The translations under genes were made by a program, and so were the position numbers. Positions 7,543 to 12,026 of a DNA stretch of 12,026 nucleotides are shown here, piece by piece. The notes under the pieces are model-generated. The model made no database searches, was not told the origin of the DNA, and saw only the letters and a program-made list of their open reading frames with translations. This DNA comes from Oscillospiraceae bacterium (lineage in GTDB: Bacteria; Bacillota_A; Clostridia; Oscillospirales; JAAYXM01), in contig JAFQVE010000521.1 of NCBI GenBank assembly GCA_017408185.1, positions 1 through 12,026 of the forward strand, in the 5' to 3' direction. How positions within the stretch are numbered: position 1 is the stretch's first letter; each line of letters starts with the position of its first letter.

Positions 7543-10011
7543 CTATTTGCTGTAATATACGTTTCCTGCCTTATCGATAACATAACCGACAACGCTTGTT
7601 GCACTGATGTCGTCAAACGTTGCAAGGTGATTTAAATCTTTTCTGGTCATAACAGCGCGGTTAATGGAGACACAGCTTGCCGTGCCGCTGGTTGCAAACG
7701 CAATGCCGCGCTCGAGAACGTCATCACCGTCAAAGCCGATGAATTCTGCAACGTATGTGCTTCCCGCTTTACCGAGGATAATTTTTCTTACTGAGTCTGC
7801 AAGCGGAACGTAATCAGTATAGACTGCCTCAAGAGTGCAAGCCTCCCATGCACAGAAGGAATATTCGCGGTCAAAGCTGACTATCTCATCGCCCTTCATC
7901 CAGTAGTTGAAGAGCTTTGTGCCGTCGCGCAGCGGTGCGGTAACAGTAACCTTATCGCCGAAGAGCGGCTTTTCTTTTCCATCCTCTACAGTTATTGTAC
8001 CATTTTCTACGGTAATGTCAATGGAAGTATTTAACTCATCATATTCCGCGACAAAGAGAGCATCACCGGAGACTGTAACTTCCTCATTCGCTCCGTAAGT
8101 CACGCCGTCAACGGCATACTTCCAGCCCTTTACTGCGCCGTAACCTGCAAGGGATACGTTTGTAAGGGCGGGCGTTGTCACCTTTCCGGCTGTGATTGCA
8201 GCTGTACTGATAATATCGCCGTTTGCATTATAGAAGATTGCGTTCTCTGACACAGCCTTTGTATTACGGTATATTGCATAGAGCCAGAGCTTTTCTGATT
8301 CATTGGTAAAGTTGTATGTTAAGTCAGTGCTTACCTTCTTCTGATTCTTACCGATACCCTTTGCCCAATAGAGGAACTCATAATTTCCAACTGTCTTCTC
8401 AGCGGTTGCGGAAGAGCCATTCTTTGTTACTGCATTCTCAATTTCATTTCCGTCAATATCCTTTGCCAGCACGCTTACTTCATTGCTTATGATTGCTTTG
8501 CCGGACTCTGCCTCTGCATTACCGGGATCTACGTTTACTTCCGCATCACCGGGTTGAGTTGTGACTTCTTCAAGTGTGATTTTCGTAAGATTGAAGGTTT
8601 GGTATGCATTTTCTAAAAGCACGCTATTTCTGTCGAGCGTACCATTAGGGGTTGCAAAAATCACCCAATAGTTTCCTGCTGTCGGGAAGTTTACAGAAAA
8701 CTTTTCTGCCGGATATTGTGCTGTTCCGTTATGAACGGTTGAGCTGTCGTGCCAACCGAGAGTCTGTTTGTCTGTGGTTGCATAATAATTTGTAACATTT
8801 GCGTCTCCAAACTTTGTTAGTGCATCTGCATATCCAATACTCACTTCGGTAAATCCACCGTAGAAATGTGCAATATCGTTATACATAGAAAGTGTATATT
8901 CTCCTGTTTTTGGCACGTTAAGAACAAGAGCAACGTGGTTGCAGTTACCTGCGGTCCACTTACTTGCAGTCGGCATATCAGTATTTTCCGCATCCTCGTC
9001 GAAGTATCTTGGCTTGTACATTAGAAGTTTCAAGCCATCACTGTTTATTTCGCTATATATGGTCTCGCTATGTTTATTCCATACGTATCTTGTATTTGCA
9101 ATAGACCATTTTTCTGTCTTTTGGGGATCAACAGTCGGGGCTTCACCAAACGCTGTAAGATTATTAAAATAGACCGTAACACCGTTGTTGGCAAAAACAT
9201 CGTTGTTTACGCTTTCAGCAGTCTCCTCATTAACTGCATTTGTCGTGAAATCATATGTGTAGCTTGTTGCTTCCGCTACCGGAGAAAGCGTAAGGCTCTT
9301 CGGCTGGCAATAATGGTAGCCGATTTTATTTGTTTCCGCCAAACTCGTTACGTTTGTATTCTCTCCGTTGAGAACTATTATAAAATAATAATTTCCGGCA
9401 GAAAGCTTTAAAGAACGCAAGGTTTCCGGTGTTCCTATTGATGTATCGACAACTCCTATACGATATGATGTATCAAGCGTTTTTATGAAATCTGAAAGAG
9501 TATTATTTGTCGGAACCGCAATACCTTCTGTCGATATAAGATACAGTTCAACTATCGGTCCGTATAACGTATCTGTAAGATAGTCAAAAATAGGTGTAAA
9601 TTCACCACCTGTTTCTATCTTAATCTCAAGACAAAGAGCCGTAGCCTTATCCGTCCCCTCTGGATTGAATGTAATCACATCGGAAGGATTGTCTTTTCCG
9701 CCCGGTCGGTTAACAGATATGCGCGCGCCTGATATATCCGAGCCTAATCCATTAACATGCGTCGTTGTGCTTTGCGCAACGTACCCCCATGCATCATAGC
9801 CCTCCGCAACCGAGTCAAGCGTATGCAAACCACGATCAACTCCATTTCCATCTGCAAAGTTTACAAGGCTTTTCACGCTTGTTCCCGTATGCGCGGCGTT
9901 GGAGAATACGTATTTGTACTCCTCTGTAGCATCTGTATCCGCCGCAAATACTGCCGGTACAAAACCGACCACCATAGCGATTGCAAGAATAAATGACATA
10001 ATTCTCTTCAT
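7543..10011 (-). CDS. Secreted multimodular protein with shared N-terminal module and InlB-like repeats
   Basis: 822 residues from ATG 10009-10011, with GAGGAGG nine bases upstream; an in-frame TTG six codons earlier overlaps that ribosome site and is not the start. Order: signal peptide 1-23 (VGFVPAVFA cleaving before ADTD); a module 32-245 shared with the downstream lyase; a second diverged beta-sandwich 250-482 (begins SYTYDF, later VPKTGEY and PTAGNYWVIF); a short Pro/Glu/Asp linker 485-502; three repeats at about 503-582, 590-657 and 662-731, recalling InlB B-repeat/Flg_new units with a YW-KG...VS...Y-F...L-A-Y pattern; and a C-terminal beta domain 738-822 ending GYVIDKAGNVYYSK. There is no SLH, LPxTG or choline-binding motif and no recognisable enzyme. 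It is probably released or held through a ligand. First gene of a likely two-gene operon with the lyase, 72 bp downstream. Role unknown; perhaps a binding partner of the lyase or its substrate (inference). Confidence 0.83.
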   Translation of the reverse strand: MKRIMSFILAIAMVVGFVPAVFAADTDATEEYKYVFSNAAHTGTSVKSLVNFADGNGVDRGLHTLDSVAEGYDAWGYVAQSTTTHVNGLGSDISGARISVNRPGGKDNPSDVITFNPEGTDKATALCLEIKIETGGEFTPIFDYLTDTLYGPIVELYLISTEGIAVPTNNTLSDFIKTLDTSYRIGVVDTSIGTPETLRSLKLSAGNYYFIIVLNGENTNVTSLAETNKIGYHYCQPKSLTLSPVAEATSYTYDFTTNAVNEETAESVNNDVFANNGVTVYFNNLTAFGEAPTVDPQKTEKWSIANTRYVWNKHSETIYSEINSDGLKLLMYKPRYFDEDAENTDMPTASKWTAGNCNHVALVLNVPKTGEYTLSMYNDIAHFYGGFTEVSIGYADALTKFGDANVTNYYATTDKQTLGWHDSSTVHNGTAQYPAEKFSVNFPTAGNYWVIFATPNGTLDRNSVLLENAYQTFNLTKITLEEVTTQPGDAEVNVDPGNAEAESGKAIISNEVSVLAKDIDGNEIENAVTKNGSSATAEKTVGNYEFLYWAKGIGKNQKKVSTDLTYNFTNESEKLWLYAIYRNTKAVSENAIFYNANGDIISTAAITAGKVTTPALTNVSLAGYGAVKGWKYAVDGVTYGANEEVTVSGDALFVAEYDELNTSIDITVENGTITVEDGKEKPLFGDKVTVTAPLRDGTKLFNYWMKGDEIVSFDREYSFCAWEACTLEAVYTDYVPLADSVRKIILGKAGSTYVAEFIGFDGDDVLERGIAFATSGTASCVSINRAVMTRKDLNHLATFDDISATSVVGYVIDKAGNVYYSK
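9277..9918 (-). repeat. N-terminal beta-sandwich module, copy in the secreted partner
   Basis: Residues 32-245 are the counterpart of residues 34-251 of the SLH lyase, with the strings YDAWGYVAQS, ATALCLE, GPIV and TLSDF in common. The sequence between these blocks has diverged considerably, so the copies are old duplicates and not a recent gene conversion. The flanking sequences differ: the lyase continues into a second sandwich and BIG2 domains, this protein into a different sandwich. Confidence 0.8.
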
Positions 10012-10020
10012 TTTGTTTTT

Positions 10021-10027
10021 CCTCCTC
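10021..10027 (-). promoter_or_regulatory. Ribosome binding site deciding the start of the secreted module protein
   Basis: GAGGAGG lies nine bases before ATG 10009-10011. A longer reading frame from TTG at 10027-10029 would translate this site itself as Arg-Arg and put charged residues MRRKNK before the signal peptide. The ATG is therefore the better start. Confidence 0.85.
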
Positions 10028-10040
10028 AAATTTACAGAAA

Positions 10041-10067
10041 ATTATAGCTGGCGCTATTCTAATGCAA
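10041..10067 (-). promoter_or_regulatory. Probable promoter of the surface-protein operon
   Basis: A perfect minus-strand -10 TATAAT lies at 10041-10046. The only -35-like sequence is TTGCAT at 10062-10067, with a short 15-bp spacer and only three matches to consensus. A good -10 with a poor -35 is what activator-dependent promoters look like. A second possibility uses the upstream copy of TTGCAT (10090-10095) with TAAAAT (10067-10072) at 17 bp. In both cases the -35 falls inside the direct repeats. Confidence 0.5.
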
Positions 10068-10096
10068 TTTTATCAGCTGAGCATTTTCGATGCAAT
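10046..10096. promoter_or_regulatory. Two direct repeats, candidate AraC-type activator sites
   Basis: Two copies of AGCTG-N-ATGCAAT stand in the same orientation, at 10046-10068 (spacer 11) and 10075-10096 (spacer 10), about 28 bp apart. Similarity runs into the flanks (TTAT before, T/A-rich after) and into the spacer (GC-A/T-TT). AraC-family proteins use two helix-turn-helix motifs on two boxes roughly a helical turn apart and often bind tandem direct repeats, the nearer one touching the -35. These repeats fit that plan for the regulator encoded just to the right. Confidence 0.6.
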
Positions 10097-10151
10097 ATAA
10101 AAATTTATACATTCGAACCATTTTCTTCTTGAAAAGAATGAATTTTTATAT
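10095..10151. repeat. Long imperfect palindrome overlapping the regulator promoter
   Basis: ATATAAAAATT (10095-10105) plus CATTC (10110-10114) pair with GAATG plus AATTTTTATAT (10136-10151). An inner TTTTC/GAAAA pair (10121-10125/10131-10135) closes a 5-base loop. This gives 21 bp of stem with two left-side bulges (TATA and GAACCA). The right arm covers the -35/-10 spacer of the regulator promoter. It may be an operator or only an AT-rich coincidence. Confidence 0.4.
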
Positions 10152-10157
10152 TATAAT
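10129..10157 (+). promoter_or_regulatory. Sigma-A-type promoter of the AraC-family regulator
   Basis: TTGAAA (10129-10134) and a perfect TATAAT (10152-10157) are 17 bp apart. Transcription should start near 10164, leaving a leader of about 28 bases with the AAAGGTGG ribosome site at 10177-10184. Nothing in the leader suggests further control. Confidence 0.8.
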
Positions 10158-10191
10158 TTTCATATGAAATATTGCGAAAGGTGGTGCATGT

Positions 10192-11211
10192 ATGCAGCAT
10201 TTTCCTTACGCCCCTGCAAAACCGCTGCCGGCTTTATCATACCCCGACAACACTTTTCTTGAAAGATACCGGATTGACGTAAACCGTGTAGCAAAAATTT
10301 CGACAACACGACCGCATTATCACAACTTTTTTCAACTGTATTATGTCATCTCCGGCTCATACACAGATACCATCAACGGCGAAAAAATCGTCTGCGGTGA
10401 GGGCAGTGTTTCGCTTATCATGCCCTGCACCGTACACGCCCCTGATACTACCGGCAGCTGTTCGGAAGGTGCCAACATAATCTCCCTTTCCTTTTTCTAT
10501 GACTTTTTTCAATCAAAAGGCGTCGGCTTTTCTCCTCTCAGCTTTAAGGAATCAACATACGGTAACAAGGTTTTGCCCACTCATTTTGCTTTAAAAGGAA
10601 ACGACAAAGCTCTTGCCGATAAGCTTCTTAAAGGAATAGGCCTTGAATATCGCAAAAAATCTGATATGTTTCTCACAAAAATTTTTGACGAGCTCAATAT
10701 CTTTTTTTCTATCTGTGCAAACACGTCCGATGTTTCCCTTTCCTCTCAGCAGCTTGCTTTTACATCGAGCCGTGCAAAGCTGTTTCTTGAAATAATTGAA
10801 AAAATAAAAAATGCCCCTTCCGAGAAGTGGCTTATAGATGATGCGGCAAGGCAGTCAATGATGTCACGCAACACCTTTACCCGGAATTTCCGCAAAGTAA
10901 CCGGGATGACGTACCACGATGTTATAACTCAGATACGCCTTATGAAAGCAGTTAATCTTATGCGGTACACCTCAAAAAGCATTGCGGAAATAGCAACGGA
11001 AGCGGGTTTTTCAAGCAATCCTCATTTTACAAAGGAATGCATAAAAATGTTTTTCCTTCCGCCGTCTCCGCTGAGACGTGAAATGGCAAAGAAAACGCGG
11101 TTGCGACAGGATGAACAAAAAAGGCTTGACGATGAAAGCGCATGGGCTTTTATTCGTCCCTCGGAAATTCGCAACGAACACTTTAAAAATGCAATAGGTG
11201 AAAAGCCGTAA
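10192..11211 (+). CDS. AraC-family transcriptional regulator with cupin-type sensor domain
   Basis: 339 residues from ATG 10192, with AAAGGTGG seven bases upstream; an ATG at 10188 is out of frame. Residues 30-110 look like the cupin-type effector domain (HYHNFFQLYYVISGSY, then INGEKIVCGEGSVSLIMP and VHAPD), which in this family often senses sugars. Residues 210-300 form the DNA-binding domain: the first helix-turn-helix is at about 214-238 (DDAARQSMMSRNTFTRNFRKVTG), the second at about 263-288 (SIAEIATEAGFSSNPHFT). The usual ending of the second, F-R-FKK--G-SP--YR, is here TKECIKMFFLPPSPLRR, so the phenylalanine, second lysine and glycine are altered. A charged tail of about 40 residues follows the normal end of the domain. 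It is divergent from the surface genes and likely controls them, perhaps also itself. Family certain; effector unknown. Confidence 0.9.
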   Translation: MQHFPYAPAKPLPALSYPDNTFLERYRIDVNRVAKISTTRPHYHNFFQLYYVISGSYTDTINGEKIVCGEGSVSLIMPCTVHAPDTTGSCSEGANIISLSFFYDFFQSKGVGFSPLSFKESTYGNKVLPTHFALKGNDKALADKLLKGIGLEYRKKSDMFLTKIFDELNIFFSICANTSDVSLSSQQLAFTSSRAKLFLEIIEKIKNAPSEKWLIDDAARQSMMSRNTFTRNFRKVTGMTYHDVITQIRLMKAVNLMRYTSKSIAEIATEAGFSSNPHFTKECIKMFFLPPSPLRREMAKKTRLRQDEQKRLDDESAWAFIRPSEIRNEHFKNAIGEKP

Positions 11212-11246
11212 ACGACAAAACAATGGGCTGTAGCAAAACAGCGCAA

Positions 11247-11284
11247 AAGGGATTGCAGCAAAATGCATTTTGCTACAATCCCTT
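11247..11284. terminator. Bidirectional terminator between converging genes
   Basis: AAGGGATTG (11247-11255) pairs with CAATCCCTT (11276-11284), and inside it AGCAAAA pairs with TTTTGCT around a TGCA loop. The single internal C/A mismatch on the plus strand becomes a G-U pair on the minus-strand RNA, giving a continuous 17-bp stem there. It lies 36 bases after the regulator stop and 22 bases after the malic enzyme stop. U-runs follow on both sides, CUUUUGCGC for the minus strand and a delayed UUUUUU at 11294-11299 for the plus strand. Confidence 0.8.
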
Positions 11285-11306
11285 GAAAATTGCTTTTTTA
11301 ATTCTG

Positions 11307-12026
11307 TTAGATGCGTGCAACGCCGGTCTTTCTTGCAGCTTCTGCAACAGCAGCAGCAACAGCCGGAGCAACCTTCGGATCTGTCGGCTCGATGATGATG
11401 CGGTCTGCACGGAGCTCTTCCTCAGGAATGAGGTTTGCAATAGCGTAAGCAGCAGCGACCTTCATCTCGTCGTTGATATCGCTTGCGCGGACATCAATAG
11501 CACCGCGGAAGATACCCGGGAATGCGAGGAGGTTGTTGATCTGGTTCGGGAAGTCTGAACGGCCCGTACCGACAACAGCAGCACCTGCAGCAATAGCCTC
11601 ATCCGGGAAGATTTCCGGAGTCGGGTTGGACATAACGAATACCATCGGGTCCTTATTCATGGAGCGGACCATATCCTGAGAGATGATGCCCGGGCCGGAG
11701 AGACCGAATACAACGTCTGCACCAACCATAACATCAGCAAGGCTGCCTGCAACCTTGTTCTTGTTTGTGATCTTTGCCATAGCTTCCTTCTCGGGGTTGA
11801 GGCCGTCACGTCCCTCGTAGATAGCACCCTTACGGTCGCAGAGGATAACCTCCTTGAGGCCAAGAGCCATGAGAAGGCGGGTAACAGCGATAGCTGCAGC
11901 ACCTGCACCGGAAACAACAGCCTTAAGGTCACCAATGTTCTTCTTTGTGAGACGGCAAGCACCGATCATAGCTGCAGCGGAAACAACAGCTGTACCGTGC
12001 TGGTCATCGTGGAATATCGGAATATC
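11307..12026 (-). CDS. Malic enzyme (NAD(P)-dependent), C-terminal part, cut by window edge
   Basis: 239 codons are visible before the TAA; the start lies beyond position 12026. The visible part opens DIPIFHDDQHGTAVVSAAA, the malic-enzyme signature segment that includes metal-binding Asp residues. It continues with the NAD(P)-binding loop VVSGAGAAAIAV, then SGPGIISQDM, VMSNPTPEIFPDEA and RSDFPNQINNLLAFPGIFRGAI, all characteristic of the family. The enzyme decarboxylates malate to pyruvate in the cytoplasm and reduces NAD or NADP; cofactor choice cannot be told from this part. A compact C-terminus ending RKTGVARI, with no phosphotransacetylase domain, indicates the short bacterial form of about 400 residues. 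GC is near 55% in a sampled line, higher than the surface genes. No functional tie to the neighbouring locus is evident. Confidence 0.93.
   Translation of the reverse strand, partial: DIPIFHDDQHGTAVVSAAAMIGACRLTKKNIGDLKAVVSGAGAAAIAVTRLLMALGLKEVILCDRKGAIYEGRDGLNPEKEAMAKITNKNKVAGSLADVMVGADVVFGLSGPGIISQDMVRSMNKDPMVFVMSNPTPEIFPDEAIAAGAAVVGTGRSDFPNQINNLLAFPGIFRGAIDVRASDINDEMKVAAAYAIANLIPEEELRADRIIIEPTDPKVAPAVAAAVAEAARKTGVARI

Noticed and set aside
7540..7600. Possible promoter for the lyase inside the 3' end of the upstream gene (TATATT near 7556)
   Set aside because: No acceptable -35 is found at 16-18 bp, so I did not call it; read-through from the upstream promoter explains the layout better.
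10012..10029. TTG start giving a six-residue longer secreted protein (MRRKNK...)
   Set aside because: The added codons are the GAGGAGG ribosome site itself. The ATG at 10009-10011 has ideal spacing and begins a normal signal peptide.

Overview
The window reads as a chromosomal segment of an anaerobic, moderate-GC Firmicute, most likely an uncultured gut-type Clostridia (inference). The signs are a giant exported protein ending in three S-layer-homology (SLH) domains behind a poly-Gly linker, strong AGGAGG-type ribosome sites, consensus sigma-A promoters and a short 'HDDQHGTA'-type malic enzyme. The window holds five genes and no RNA genes, insertion sequences or CRISPR arrays.

Layout. (1) 1-300, minus strand: the start of an AT-rich Fic-family gene. 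Its promoter is almost covered by a perfect 15-bp inverted repeat, which looks like an autoregulatory operator. (2) 466-7470, minus: a 2334-residue secreted, SLH-anchored protein built around a heparinase II/III-like polysaccharide lyase, with several beta-sandwich and Ig-like (BIG2-type) modules. (3) 7543-10011, minus: an 822-residue secreted protein without a visible cell-wall anchor. It shares a distinctive N-terminal module of about 215 residues with the lyase and then carries InlB/Flg_new-like repeats. (4) 10192-11211, plus: a divergent AraC-family regulator. (5) 11307-12026, minus: the C-terminal part of a malic enzyme, convergent with the regulator and separated from it by a bidirectional hairpin terminator.

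How the parts may work together (inference). The regulator and the two surface genes form a divergent locus. The 180-bp gap between them carries two direct repeats (AGCTG-N10/11-ATGCAAT) whose half-sites lie about one helical turn or slightly more apart. The promoter-proximal copy overlaps the weak -35 region of the surface-gene promoter, the arrangement expected for AraC-type activation. The two surface genes are 72 bp apart with a 15-bp hairpin between them and no evident separate promoter for the lyase. That suggests one transcript in which the anchorless protein is made in excess and the huge lyase is made by read-through. Five diverged copies of one beta-sandwich module occur in the two proteins, so they probably bind the same ligand or surface. 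The best candidate for an undescribed system is this regulator / secreted module protein / surface-anchored lyase unit. Its polysaccharide substrate cannot be read from the sequence.
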